From: Streptomyces cavernicola
GTDB lineage: Bacteria > Actinomycetota > Actinomycetes > Streptomycetales > Streptomycetaceae
Direction of reading: 5' to 3'
DNA: 64,000 bases
Assembly: GCF_029968035.1 (NCBI RefSeq)
Contig: NZ_JASCIQ010000003.1
Coordinates: 233,469 to 297,468 of the forward strand
Part shown: piece after piece, positions 52,251 through 60,400 of the stretch
How the letters are laid out: every line of letters begins with the position of its first letter
How positions within the stretch are numbered: position 1 is the stretch's first letter
The notes under the pieces: generated by a model
Told to the model about the DNA's origin: nothing
The model's input: only the letters and a program-made list of their open reading frames with translations
The model's database searches: none
Program-made: the position numbers and the translations under genes

Positions 52251-54233
52251 GTGAGTTCTTCGGACGCCGCCACACGAACCGCCCCCGCCTCCTCCCCCGG
52301 CCCCGCCCCCGTCGTCGACGTGGAGCAGGCCGAAGCCGCGCTCGTCGAGCACTATCCGCGGCTCGTGCGGCTCGGCTACCTCGTCCTGCCGCCGTCCCTC
52401 GGCCGCAACCGGCGCGTGCTGACCGCGCACTGGCTCACCCAGCGAGCCCTGCCCCGCGCCCGCGCGACCGTCGAGCGGGCCATGATCCCGCCGCAGCGCG
52501 GGGCGAGTGGCTCGGGTGGGCCGGGTGGGCCGGGCGGCGACCCGGGATACGGGTATGTGCGCCTGCGGGTCCTGCGCAGCGCACTGGAGGCGGGGCTTCC
52601 GCTGCGGCGGCGGGCCTGGCCGCGGCGCGCCCAACTGCCGCCGCTGCTGCCGCAGGTGTGGGGCCTAAGACTCTTCCCCCGCTCCGGCGGCGCCGACGAA
52701 CTCGCCCTCGACCAGCAGCTCACCGCGCTCAGCGGCCCGGCGCGCGCCGCGTACGTGCTGCGCGGCCTGGAGAGACTGCCCGACGCCGAAGTGCGCCGGA
52801 TCCTCGAAGGCGTCGGCGTCGCGGACCCGCACGCGGCGCTCGCCGAGGCGGACGGAGTGACCGCCCCGTACGAACTGCTCGACTCCCCCGAGTTCGACCC
52901 GTGCTCCCTCCAGGCCCGGCCGCCGGATCTGATGCGGCGCAGGCAGCACGGCCGGGCCGCGCTCGCCGCCGCGGCCGCCGCCCTGGTCTGCGGCACGCTC
53001 CTCGCGCTGCCCGGCGACGGACTCGCACCCGGCGGCGGGGCGGCCCCGGCATACGCACGCAACCCGGCGGCCGAGGCGGCCCTGGACCCGGCCCGGTTGA
53101 CCCGCGTGGGAGCGGACGAGTGGCGGCGCTCGGCGCGCACCGACTTCTCCGTGTGGCCGGCCCGCGGCGCACTCACCGGCGACCGCGAGCTGCTCGGCCG
53201 CGCCCTCGCCGTATGGGCCCGCCCTGGGCCGACCGTGCAGGTCTCGGCCACCCCCGGCACCCCCTCGGGCGCCCCGCCGGGCCCCGCCCAACTCCTGTAC
53301 GCGGGCGAGGTCGGCCGGGCCCGCGTGGTGGTGCTGCACGACGGCCTGCGCCTGGTGCGGTACGCCGAGCCGCGGTCCGGGGCGGGCGGCGGCGCGGCCC
53401 TCGACTTCGCCCGGGTCGACGGCGCGGCACAGTCCACGTCGGGGGCGGTGGTCGTGGGCCGGGGCAAGGGCGAGGTGCGGTATCTGACGGCGCCGTGGGT
53501 GCGTACCGTCGCCGTCCGCGACCTGCGCCGACCCACCTCGCCCGCACGGGAGTTGAGGCGCGCGGCGGACGGCGTGACCGCACCCCTGACCGCCGTGGCG
53601 CAGTCCGACGCCTGCACGGAGGTCGCCGCGCTCGAACTGCACGAAGAGGCCCCGTCCAGCACCCGGGGCCCCACCACCCGGCTCGTGACCGACCTCGGCG
53701 AGCTCACCCCGGCCCACCTCACCTCCGGCCGACCCGAAGCGCCGGGCGAGGTCAACGGCAAGGCGGCGCTCACAAGTTGGGCCCGTACGGCCTGCCTTCT
53801 CGGCACGGTCAGCTCGAACGGCGTACGCGAGGTGAACTCCTGGCCGTACGCGGCACAGCGGCTGCCCGAGGGGAACGGCACGGCGACCTGGGTGTGCACC
53901 CGGGCCGAGACCTGGCGGGGCGCGGGCAGCAGAACCCTCGCCCAGTTCCAGGCGCCGGGCAAGGAGACCGGGGCGATCGCGGCGCGCGCACAGGACTCAC
54001 CGGCCTGCGGGGCGCGCGAGCCGCGCGTGCTCGCCGGGGTGCTGTGGAAGTCGCGGGCGGGCAACTGGCACCTCCTCGCCGCGGGCAGCAAGGACGTGAC
54101 GTCGATCGCCGTGACAGGCGGCGCGAAGGGCACGGCCCGCGGGAACGTCCTCACGACCCCGGTCCGCAAGGGCGCCCGCGCCCGGCTGACAGGACTCGTC
54201 GCAGACGGTACGAAGGTATCGGCACTGCGGTGA
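52251..54233 (+). CDS. Large membrane-anchored protein with sigma-70-like N-terminus
   Basis: 660 residues from GTG 52251. Residues ~25-200 look like a degenerate ECF sigma factor: a LVEHYPRLVRLGYLVLPPSL opening resembling region 2, and a RAAYVLRGLERLPDAEVRRI stretch like region 4, followed by GVADPHAALAEAD. Then one membrane helix (AALAAAAAALVCGTLLALPG, near 245-265) and a ~390-residue extracytoplasmic domain (LLYAGEVGRARVVVLHDGLR ... TATWVCTRAETWRGAGSR). I do not recognise the outer domain. A sensor whose inner part is a dead sigma domain is possible; no anti-sigma gene is adjacent. Confidence 0.7.
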   Translation: MSSSDAATRTAPASSPGPAPVVDVEQAEAALVEHYPRLVRLGYLVLPPSLGRNRRVLTAHWLTQRALPRARATVERAMIPPQRGASGSGGPGGPGGDPGYGYVRLRVLRSALEAGLPLRRRAWPRRAQLPPLLPQVWGLRLFPRSGGADELALDQQLTALSGPARAAYVLRGLERLPDAEVRRILEGVGVADPHAALAEADGVTAPYELLDSPEFDPCSLQARPPDLMRRRQHGRAALAAAAAALVCGTLLALPGDGLAPGGGAAPAYARNPAAEAALDPARLTRVGADEWRRSARTDFSVWPARGALTGDRELLGRALAVWARPGPTVQVSATPGTPSGAPPGPAQLLYAGEVGRARVVVLHDGLRLVRYAEPRSGAGGGAALDFARVDGAAQSTSGAVVVGRGKGEVRYLTAPWVRTVAVRDLRRPTSPARELRRAADGVTAPLTAVAQSDACTEVAALELHEEAPSSTRGPTTRLVTDLGELTPAHLTSGRPEAPGEVNGKAALTSWARTACLLGTVSSNGVREVNSWPYAAQRLPEGNGTATWVCTRAETWRGAGSRTLAQFQAPGKETGAIAARAQDSPACGAREPRVLAGVLWKSRAGNWHLLAAGSKDVTSIAVTGGAKGTARGNVLTTPVRKGARARLTGLVADGTKVSALR

Positions 54234-54268
54234 ACTGCGCTCCCCCGCCCGGCACTTGAGGGGAGGTG

Positions 54269-54345
54269 CCCCCTCAGGGGCGCGGGGCTGTGACATCGGC
54301 GGCTGCGCCGCGTGGGCGCGGCCAGTCACGACGGCGCAGCAGAGA
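54269..54345. repeat. Intergenic repeat copy D (second subfamily)
   Basis: GGGGCGCGGGGCTGTGACAT followed by GGCGGCTGCGCCGCGTGGGC and ACGACGGCGCAGCAG. It matches 60271-60350 closely and shares the GGGGCGCGGGG and CACGACGGCGC parts with copies A-C, but lacks the GAACTGCGCGA segment. Confidence 0.65.
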
Positions 54346-54418
54346 AAGAGCGCGCCGCGGGCCGAGGAAAGCGGGGTCTGGGGCGGCAGCCCCAGAGGAC
54401 CGAGCCCCGTACAACCGC

Positions 54419-54468
54419 ACGCACACCTCAACCCAAGAAAAGCACGCACACCCCAACCAAAGAAAAGC
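54419..54468. repeat. 25-bp tandem repeat upstream of diiron hydrolase gene
   Basis: Two units (54419-54443 and 54444-54468) matching at 23 of 25 positions; each ends AAGAAAAGC, an A-rich patch unusual here. They end 47 bases before the ATG at 54516 and may be paired regulator sites. Confidence 0.5.
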
Positions 54469-54515
54469 CCGTCCAAGGGCTACCCGGATTCCTTACCCGT
54501 CAGTACATTGACGCC

Positions 54516-55442
54516 ATGTCTAATACGCCGCTGGCCCGGTCGGACCGGGCGCCGCAGCCCATCGCCTCCGAGTGGACGGCGCTGAAGGCTCGCAAGGTCT
54601 CCTTCGCCTGGGAGGAGACGCCGCTGCACTGGCTGCCGGACGACCCGTTCACGACGCACACCATCAACGTCCTGCACCTCCTGCTGCCCGCGGGCGAGCG
54701 CTGGTTCGTGCACGTCTACAAGCAGGTCCTGCAGTACATCGAGGACGAGCAGCTGCGCGCCGACGTGATCGGGTTCATCGGACAGGAGGCGATGCACTCC
54801 CAGGCCCACGACGAGGTCCTGCCGCACCTGCGCGAGCAGGGCCTGGACCCGACCCCGTACACCGCGCAGATCGACTGGTTCTTCGAGAAGCTGCTCGGCG
54901 ACCGGACGCTGCCGCCGGGCAAGCCGCGCAAGTGGTGGCTGATGGAGCGGGTCGCGCTGATCGCGGCGATCGAGCACTACACCGCGTTCCTCGGCGACTG
55001 GGTCCTGAACGCCGACGAGCTGGACCGGCGGGGCGCCGACCCGACCATGCTGGACCTGCTGCGCTGGCACGGCGCCGAGGAGGTCGAGCACCGCTCGGTC
55101 GCCTTCGACCTGTTCATGCACGTCGACGGGTCGTACTCGCGCCGGGTGCGGACCTGGGCCACCGCGTTCAGCGCGCTCGTCTTCCTGTGGCAGCGCGGGG
55201 CGCGCTTCTTCATGGAGAACGACCCGACGCTCGTCGACGGCAAGGCGTCCTTCAAGGAGTTCTTCGCCAAGGGCAAGCAGGGCGTGCTGCCCACCGCCGG
55301 TGCGATGGCCCGCTCCATCCCCCGCTATCTGAACCGTGCGTACCACCCCTCGCACGAGGGATCGACCGAGCAGGCCGTCGCCTACCTGGCGTCCTCGCCC
55401 GCCGCCCTCGCCGCCGAGGCCCGCGAGAAGGGCGCCGCCTGA
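54516..55442 (+). CDS. Metal-dependent (diiron) hydrolase/oxygenase-like protein
   Basis: 308 residues. Residues ~85-215 carry carboxylate/His ligand motifs spaced like a ferritin-fold diiron protein: YIEDEQLRADVIGFIGQEAM then HSQAHDEVL (E, ExxH), and HGAEEVEHRSVAFDLFMHVD (EExEH). The family (PF10118) is annotated as metal-dependent hydrolase but looks like a diiron oxygenase. The next gene, one base after the stop, is a flavin/2Fe-2S reductase, so this pair is probably an oxygenase and its electron donor. Substrate unknown; the two may act on membrane lipids. Confidence 0.83.
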   Translation: MSNTPLARSDRAPQPIASEWTALKARKVSFAWEETPLHWLPDDPFTTHTINVLHLLLPAGERWFVHVYKQVLQYIEDEQLRADVIGFIGQEAMHSQAHDEVLPHLREQGLDPTPYTAQIDWFFEKLLGDRTLPPGKPRKWWLMERVALIAAIEHYTAFLGDWVLNADELDRRGADPTMLDLLRWHGAEEVEHRSVAFDLFMHVDGSYSRRVRTWATAFSALVFLWQRGARFFMENDPTLVDGKASFKEFFAKGKQGVLPTAGAMARSIPRYLNRAYHPSHEGSTEQAVAYLASSPAALAAEAREKGAA

Positions 55443-55443
55443 G

Positions 55444-56532
55444 ATGTCGAAGTTCCGCACCGTCGTCGCCCTCGCGGGCGCCGCACTGCTCGTCCGCAGG
55501 GCCGTGCGCAGCCGGATGGCGACCGCGCCGCTGTGGCCCATGCCCGCCCTGGAGAACCCGATCTCGGGCCGGCCGCGCGGGCGGGCGCAGCGCCTGCGGG
55601 TCGCGGGCCGCTCCCAGGTCGCCGAGGGCGTGGTCCGGCTGCGCCTGGAGCCGCGCTCCCCGCAGTCGGGCACGCTGCCGGGACCACTGCCGGCCTGGGA
55701 GCCGGGCGCGCACCTGGACCTGGTGCTGCCCTCGGGCACGGTCCGGCAGTACTCGCTCTGCGGCGACCCCGCCGACCGGTCCGCGTACACGGTGGCGACC
55801 CGGCTGATCGAGGACGGCCGCGGCGGCTCGCGCGAGGTGCACGAGAAGCTGGCCGAGGGCGCCGAGATCGAGGTGCGCGGCCCGCGCAACCGCTTCCCGC
55901 TTGAGCGGTCACACGCGTACGTCTTCGTGGCCGGCGGCATCGGCATCACGCCGATCCTGCCGATGCTGCGCGCCGCGGAGGCCTCGGGCGCGCAGTGGCA
56001 GTTGGTGTACGCGGGCCGCTCCCGCTCCTCGATGCCGTTCCTGGACGAGGTGGAGCGCCTCGGCAGCGGCGGCCGGGGCCGGGTCACGGTGATCGCCGAG
56101 GACGAGGACGGCAGGCCCGACGCGGCCGCGCTGTTCGCCGGGGCGCCGCAGGCCGCGGCCGTGTACTGCTGCGGTCCCGAGGGCCTGATGGACGCGGTGG
56201 CGGCCGCCCTGCCGCACGGCAGCACGCTGCACCTGGAGCGGTTCACGCCCGCGACGGCCACCGAGGGCAACACCGCCTTCGAGGTCGAACTGCGGCGAAC
56301 CGGCGGCACGGTGGAGGTCCCGGCCGACGAGACGATCCTGGCGGCGGTCCGCAAGAAGCTGCCGAGCGTCGCCTACTCCTGCGAGCAGGGCTTCTGCGGC
56401 ACCTGCCAACTGCGGGTCGTGGCGGGCGAGGTGGACCACCGGGACGAGCTGCTCGACGACGAGGAGCGGCGCGACTCGATGCTGATCTGCGTCTCCCGCG
56501 CCCGCGGCGAGAAGCTGGTCCTGGACCTGTAG
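55444..56532 (+). CDS. Flavin reductase/ferredoxin electron-transfer protein (PDR type)
   Basis: 362 residues, ATG one base after the hydrolase stop. N-terminal membrane-like segment (TVVALAGAALLVRRAV), then a ferredoxin-NADP reductase domain: LDLVLPSGTVRQYSLCGDPA (flavin-binding RxYS), VFVAGGIGITPILPMLRAAE (NAD-binding), CCGPEGLMDAV. The C-terminus is a plant-type 2Fe-2S domain with CEQGFCGTCQLRVVAGEVDH and a final Cys in MLICVSRA. It is the likely electron donor for the upstream diiron protein; co-transcription is near certain. Confidence 0.9.
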   Translation: MSKFRTVVALAGAALLVRRAVRSRMATAPLWPMPALENPISGRPRGRAQRLRVAGRSQVAEGVVRLRLEPRSPQSGTLPGPLPAWEPGAHLDLVLPSGTVRQYSLCGDPADRSAYTVATRLIEDGRGGSREVHEKLAEGAEIEVRGPRNRFPLERSHAYVFVAGGIGITPILPMLRAAEASGAQWQLVYAGRSRSSMPFLDEVERLGSGGRGRVTVIAEDEDGRPDAAALFAGAPQAAAVYCCGPEGLMDAVAAALPHGSTLHLERFTPATATEGNTAFEVELRRTGGTVEVPADETILAAVRKKLPSVAYSCEQGFCGTCQLRVVAGEVDHRDELLDDEERRDSMLICVSRARGEKLVLDL

Positions 56533-56638
56533 CGAGCCGGCCCTCGGCCTGCAGCAAGCGGGCCCTCGGCCTGCAGCGGACGGCCGGGGCGCGCACACCC
56601 CTGGCGGTGAACGCACCCCCGGCCGTTAGGGTGTTCAT

Positions 56639-57346
56639 ATGACGACCGGGGTGCGCCGCAGGATGGGAGTCGAGGAGCGGCGAGAGCAGTTGATCGCCGT
56701 GGCACTGGAGCTGTTCAGCCACCGCTCCCCCGACGAGGTCTCCATCGACGAGATAGCCGGTGCGGCGGGAATCTCCCGCCCGCTGGTGTACCACTACTTC
56801 CCGGGCAAGCGCAGCCTGTACGAAGCGGCGCTGCGCAAGGCCGCGGTGGACCTCGCCGCGCGGTTCGAGGAGCCGCGCGAGGGCCCCCTCGGCCCCCGCC
56901 TGCTGCGGGTGATGGGCCGCTTCTTCGACTTCGTCGACCAGCACGGCCCCGGCTTCTCGGCTCTGATGCGCGGCGGCCCCGCGGTCGGCTCGTCGACGAC
57001 GAACGCCCTGATCGACTCCGTACGCCAGGCCGCGTACGAGCAGATCCTCGCGCACATCGGCATCACCGCGCCGTCCGCGCGCCTCGAACTCGTCGTCCGC
57101 TCCTGGGTCTCGCTCGCCGAGTCGACGGCGCTGCTCTGGCTGGACGGCCGCCGGGTGCCGCGCGCCGAGCTGGAGCTCCAGCTGGTCCACGACTTCGTCG
57201 CCCTCACCGCGGTGAGCGCGGCGTACGACGAGGAGATCGCGGCCGTGCTGCGCGCCGTCCTCGCCACGGAGCCGTCCGACGGCCACTTCGCCGACCTGGT
57301 CGGCCGCCTCGTCGCCCTGGCCCCACTCCCGCAGAGCCATGCCTGA
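56639..57346 (+). CDS. TetR-family transcriptional regulator
   Basis: 235 residues. N-terminal HTH: RREQLIAVALELFSHRSPDE, then VSIDEIAGAAGISRPLVYHY and FPGKRSLYEAALRKA, strongly TetR. The ligand domain is unassigned. It follows the reductase gene by 106 bases on the same strand, so control of the hydrolase/reductase pair is possible. The gap carries a short tandem CCCTCGGCCTGCAGC duplication. Overlaps the next gene's start by eight bases. Confidence 0.88.
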   Translation: MTTGVRRRMGVEERREQLIAVALELFSHRSPDEVSIDEIAGAAGISRPLVYHYFPGKRSLYEAALRKAAVDLAARFEEPREGPLGPRLLRVMGRFFDFVDQHGPGFSALMRGGPAVGSSTTNALIDSVRQAAYEQILAHIGITAPSARLELVVRSWVSLAESTALLWLDGRRVPRAELELQLVHDFVALTAVSAAYDEEIAAVLRAVLATEPSDGHFADLVGRLVALAPLPQSHA

Positions 57347-57884
57347 GGCGTCCCGCACGCCCCTCGCGTTCCGCCCGGCCACCGACTCGGACGCGGACCT
57401 GAGCGCACTCGTCGGCCTGTACGACGCCGCGGCCCGCTGGATGGCCGAGCGCGGCATCGACCAGTGGAAGCCCGGCCAGAAGGACGCCGCGCACTTCCGC
57501 ACCCGCCTGAAGGAGGGCGAGGTCTGGCTCGCCGTACGCGGTGAAGTCCTCGTCGGCGCCTGGGAGTTGTGGTGGGAGGACGTGGAGGCCTGGGGTGTGC
57601 GGGCGCCCGACGCCGGCTATGTGCACCGCCTGATGACCGCCCGCGACGCCCCGCCCGGCACGGGCCGCGCGCTGCTCGCCGAGGCGGAGCGCCGCATCGC
57701 CGCCCGCGGCCGCCCCCTGGCCCGCCTCGACTGCGTCACGTCCAACCCGCGGCTGCGCACGTACTACGAGGCGGCGGGGTACGAGGTCGCGGGCGCCCTC
57801 CCGGGGAAGGTCGCCGCGGACGGCAGTACGTACGGGGTGACGCTGCTGCAGAAGCGACTCGGGGCGTCGCGCAAGTCGCCCTGA
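57339..57884 (+). CDS. GNAT family N-acetyltransferase
   Basis: 181 residues starting inside the TetR stop region (8-base overlap, so translationally coupled). FRPATDSDADLSALVGLYDA, WMAERGIDQWKPGQ, VHRLMTARDAPPGTGRALLA (acetyl-CoA loop, degenerate) and TSNPRLRTYYEAAGYEVAGA. Substrate unknown; the RGIDQW motif is common in acetyltransferases of this group in Streptomyces. Its position upstream of malR is where malEFG would be expected. Confidence 0.83.
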   Translation: MPEASRTPLAFRPATDSDADLSALVGLYDAAARWMAERGIDQWKPGQKDAAHFRTRLKEGEVWLAVRGEVLVGAWELWWEDVEAWGVRAPDAGYVHRLMTARDAPPGTGRALLAEAERRIAARGRPLARLDCVTSNPRLRTYYEAAGYEVAGALPGKVAADGSTYGVTLLQKRLGASRKSP

Positions 57885-57981
57885 CCGGGCGGGGGTTGCG
57901 GGAGTGGCGTGCCCCTTGAGGGGCGGGAGTCGCGCCTGCCCCGTGCCGCTTCTTCGCCGAGTGCGGGCCGTCCTGGGTTGC

Positions 57982-58002
57982 TCGCGCAGTTCCCCGCGCC
58001 CC
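57982..58002 (-). repeat. Intergenic repeat fragment E (inverted core)
   Basis: The core sequence GGGGCGCGGGGAACTGCGCG occurs here in reverse orientation, isolated from other modules, inside the 220-base gap upstream of the MalR-like gene. Two GCCCCTTGAGGGG/GTGCCCC-type hairpin remnants lie nearby (57908-57925, 58068-58078). Confidence 0.6.
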
Positions 58003-58104
58003 TTACGGAGCACACCACCACAGCCGACGGCGAACCATCCCCGTGGAGGCGGGAGTTGAGGGGGTGTCGTGCCCCCTCGCGAGGAGCCCGGTACAGTCGC
58101 GCCC

Positions 58105-59142
58105 ATGACCGCGAGGCTTGCCGACATCGCAGCCCAGGCGGGGGTCAGCGAGGCCACGGTCAGCAGGGTGCTGAACGGGAAGCCGGGGGTAGCCGCGACC
58201 ACCCGCCAGTCCGTGCTTGCCGCACTCGACGTGCTCGGGTACGAGCGCCCGGTGAAGCTGCGCAGCCGCAGCGCCGGACTGGTCGGCCTGATCACGCCGG
58301 AGCTGGAGAACCCGATCTTCCCGGCGCTCGCCCAGGTCATCGGCCAGGCCCTGACCCGGCAGGGGTACACGCCGGTGCTCGCGACGCAGACCCCCGGCGG
58401 CTCCACGGAGGACGAGCTGACGGAGATGCTCGTGGACCGCGGCGTCGCCGGCATCATCTTCGTCTCCGGGCTGCACGCCGACACCAGCGCCGACATGGAC
58501 CGGTACGAGCAGCTGCGCGCCCAGGGCGTGCCGTTCGTGCTCGTCGACGGCTTCTCGGAGAAGGTGCGGGCCCCGTTCATCTCCCCCGACGACCGGGCCG
58601 CGATGCGCCTGGCCGTCACGCACCTCGCCTCCCTCGGCCACACCGACATCGGCCTGGCGCTCGGCCCGCAGCGGTTCGTACCGGTGCGGCGGAAGATCGA
58701 GGGCTTCGTCCGGGCGATGCGCGAGCAGCTGGGCCTCGGCGAGGACGAGATCCACACGCGGCTCGTGCAGCACTCGCTGTTCACCCTGGAAGGCGGCCAG
58801 GCCGCGGCCTCGGCGCTGCTCGACCGGGGCTGCACCGCGGTGGTGTGCGCGAGCGACATGATGGCCCTCGGCGCGGTCCGTGCGGCCCGGCAGCGCGGCC
58901 TCGAAGTGCCGGACGACGTCTCGGTGGTCGGCTTCGACGACTCCCCGCTGATCCCGTTCACCGACCCGCCGCTGACCACCGTCCGCAAGCCGGTCCCGGC
59001 GATGGGCCAGGCCGCGGTGAACACCCTGCTCGAGGAGATCGGCGGCACGCCGGCCCCGCGCAGCGAGTTCGTGTTCATGCCCGAACTGGTCGTACGAGGT
59101 TCAACTGCTTCTGCGCGCAAGGCTTCCGCCCCTAAGGGTTGA
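58105..59142 (+). CDS. malR: LacI-family regulator, MalR/Reg1-like
   Basis: 345 residues from ATG 58105. N-terminal LacI HTH: ARLADIAAQAGVSEATVSRV then LNGKPGVAATTRQSVLAALD; periplasmic-binding-like body with SAGLVGLITPELENPIFPAL, ASDMMALGAV and VSVVGFDDSPLIPFTDPPLT. It closely resembles the Streptomyces MalR/Reg1 repressor of maltose/maltodextrin uptake, normally divergent from malEFG. Here no maltose transporter is present: the genes upstream are TetR and GNAT, and the gap holds a repeat fragment. Order malR-PAP2-glnE downstream matches other Streptomyces. Confidence 0.87.
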   Translation: MTARLADIAAQAGVSEATVSRVLNGKPGVAATTRQSVLAALDVLGYERPVKLRSRSAGLVGLITPELENPIFPALAQVIGQALTRQGYTPVLATQTPGGSTEDELTEMLVDRGVAGIIFVSGLHADTSADMDRYEQLRAQGVPFVLVDGFSEKVRAPFISPDDRAAMRLAVTHLASLGHTDIGLALGPQRFVPVRRKIEGFVRAMREQLGLGEDEIHTRLVQHSLFTLEGGQAAASALLDRGCTAVVCASDMMALGAVRAARQRGLEVPDDVSVVGFDDSPLIPFTDPPLTTVRKPVPAMGQAAVNTLLEEIGGTPAPRSEFVFMPELVVRGSTASARKASAPKG

Positions 59143-59260
59143 ACCGGAGATTCCTCGACCTCGGGCCTTCCCGGGGTAGTCCCAGAGGCGTAGAAAGTGC
59201 ACACAAGAACCACCCGAGGGATGATCGGGCAAAGGTGAAAATCTGGCAGACTTTGTGTCC

Positions 59261-60268
59261 ATGGGTGAGACGAATGTGAGTACTCGCGAAGGCTGGACGG
59301 CAGCCGGAGCCTCACCCCTCGACGCGGAGGCCGAAGCCCGTCCGGCAGGGACTTTCGTGCGCCGACTGCGCACCCCCCGTCGCCCCCGTCTCTGGTACGA
59401 GCTGGCCCTCATCGCGGTGAGCTACTGGTTGTACTCCCTGGTCCGCAACGCGGTCCCCGAGCAGCGGGCCGCGGCGATGCGGAACGCCGACTGGATCTGG
59501 CAGGCCGAGCAGACGCTCGGCCTGGCCTTCGAGCATGCCGTCAACAGGACGGTGAACTCGGTGGAGTGGCTCGTCGTCGGCATGAACTACTACTACGCGA
59601 CGCTGCACTTCATCGTGACGATCGGCGTCCTGGTCTGGCTGTACCGCCGCCATCCCGGGCGGTACGCGGCGATGCGGTCCGTGCTGTTCCTGACCACGGG
59701 GCTCGCCCTCGTCGGCTTCTACTTCTTCCCGCTCGCCCCGCCCCGGCTCTTCGACGGCGGCTTCGTCGACACGGTCCTGGTCCACGAGACCTGGGGGTCG
59801 ATGGCGTCCGGCGACCTGAAGCACATGACGAACCAGTACGCGGCGATGCCGTCCATGCACATCGGGTGGTCGCTGTGGTGCGGGCTCGCGCTGTTCACGC
59901 TGTCCCGGGTGCGGTGGGTGCGGGTGCTCGCGGTGCTGTATCCGATGGCGACGCTCGTGGTGATCATCGCCACGGCCAACCACTTCTGGCTCGACGCGGT
60001 CGGCGGTCTCCTCTGCCTCGTGGCCGCGCTCGCGGCGACCCACCTCTGGTACGGGGCGGCCCCGTACCGCCTCCCGCGCCTGGCGACACCGGTGAACCTC
60101 CCCCACCCCGCCCCTTCCCGAAAGCCCGCGGCAGCTTCGGGGGTGCCCGACAGGGGCGCGGGGAACTGCGCGCCCAGCCACGACGGCGCGGCACCCGAAA
60201 AACAGCCGACGGCAGTCTTTCGGGAAGGGGCGGGGAGGGGATCAAATCCAGCCCGCCGGAGGGGCTGA
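59261..60268 (+). CDS. PAP2-family membrane phosphatase/transferase with repeat-derived tail
   Basis: 335 residues. About six membrane segments (LALIAVSYWLYSLVRNAV, YYATLHFIVTIGVLVWLY, VLFLTTGLALVGFYFFPLAP and others) with the PAP2 active-site motifs AMPSMHIGWSLWCGLALF and NHFWLDAVGG. Members act on lipid phosphates or inositol phospholipid synthesis. The normal end appears to be near residue 280; from 60106 the frame reads through repeat copy C, adding ~54 Pro/Arg/Gly-rich residues (RGAGNCAPSHDGAAPEKQPT). ATG 59261 is preferred to the GTG two codons earlier. Confidence 0.83.
   Translation: MGETNVSTREGWTAAGASPLDAEAEARPAGTFVRRLRTPRRPRLWYELALIAVSYWLYSLVRNAVPEQRAAAMRNADWIWQAEQTLGLAFEHAVNRTVNSVEWLVVGMNYYYATLHFIVTIGVLVWLYRRHPGRYAAMRSVLFLTTGLALVGFYFFPLAPPRLFDGGFVDTVLVHETWGSMASGDLKHMTNQYAAMPSMHIGWSLWCGLALFTLSRVRWVRVLAVLYPMATLVVIIATANHFWLDAVGGLLCLVAALAATHLWYGAAPYRLPRLATPVNLPHPAPSRKPAAASGVPDRGAGNCAPSHDGAAPEKQPTAVFREGAGRGSNPARRRG
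60106..60235. repeat. Intergenic repeat copy C, with perfect 19-bp inverted termini
   Basis: CCCCGCCCCTTCCCGAAAG (60106-60124) and its exact complement (60217-60235) bound a 130-base element with the core GGGGCGCGGGGAACTGCGCG and CACGACGGCGCGGC. Compact form of copies A and B. It lies inside the 3' end of the PAP2 reading frame. Confidence 0.85.
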
Positions 60269-60270
60269 CG

Positions 60271-60350
60271 GGCCCCGATAGGGGCGCGGGGCTGTCACAT
60301 GGGCGGCTGCGCCGCGTGGGCGCGACCAGCCACGACGGCGCGGCAGCCGA
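60271..60350. repeat. Repeat copy C2 (second subfamily) between PAP2 and glnE
   Basis: GGGGCGCGGGGCTGTCACAT with GGCGGCTGCGCCGCGTGGGC and ACGACGGCGCGGCAGCC, nearly identical to 54269-54345, directly adjoining copy C. The two subfamilies therefore sit side by side here. Confidence 0.7.
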
Positions 60351-60400
60351 AATCCGGCCCGACGGGCACCGAGTCGACGGTGCGGAACGGGCCGCGGAAC

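Noticed and set aside
49029..52634. A 1201-residue frame opposite the GH89 gene
   Set aside because: Antisense to a gene with a Tat signal and GH89 motifs; the frame has no motif of its own and continues into the neighbouring gene.
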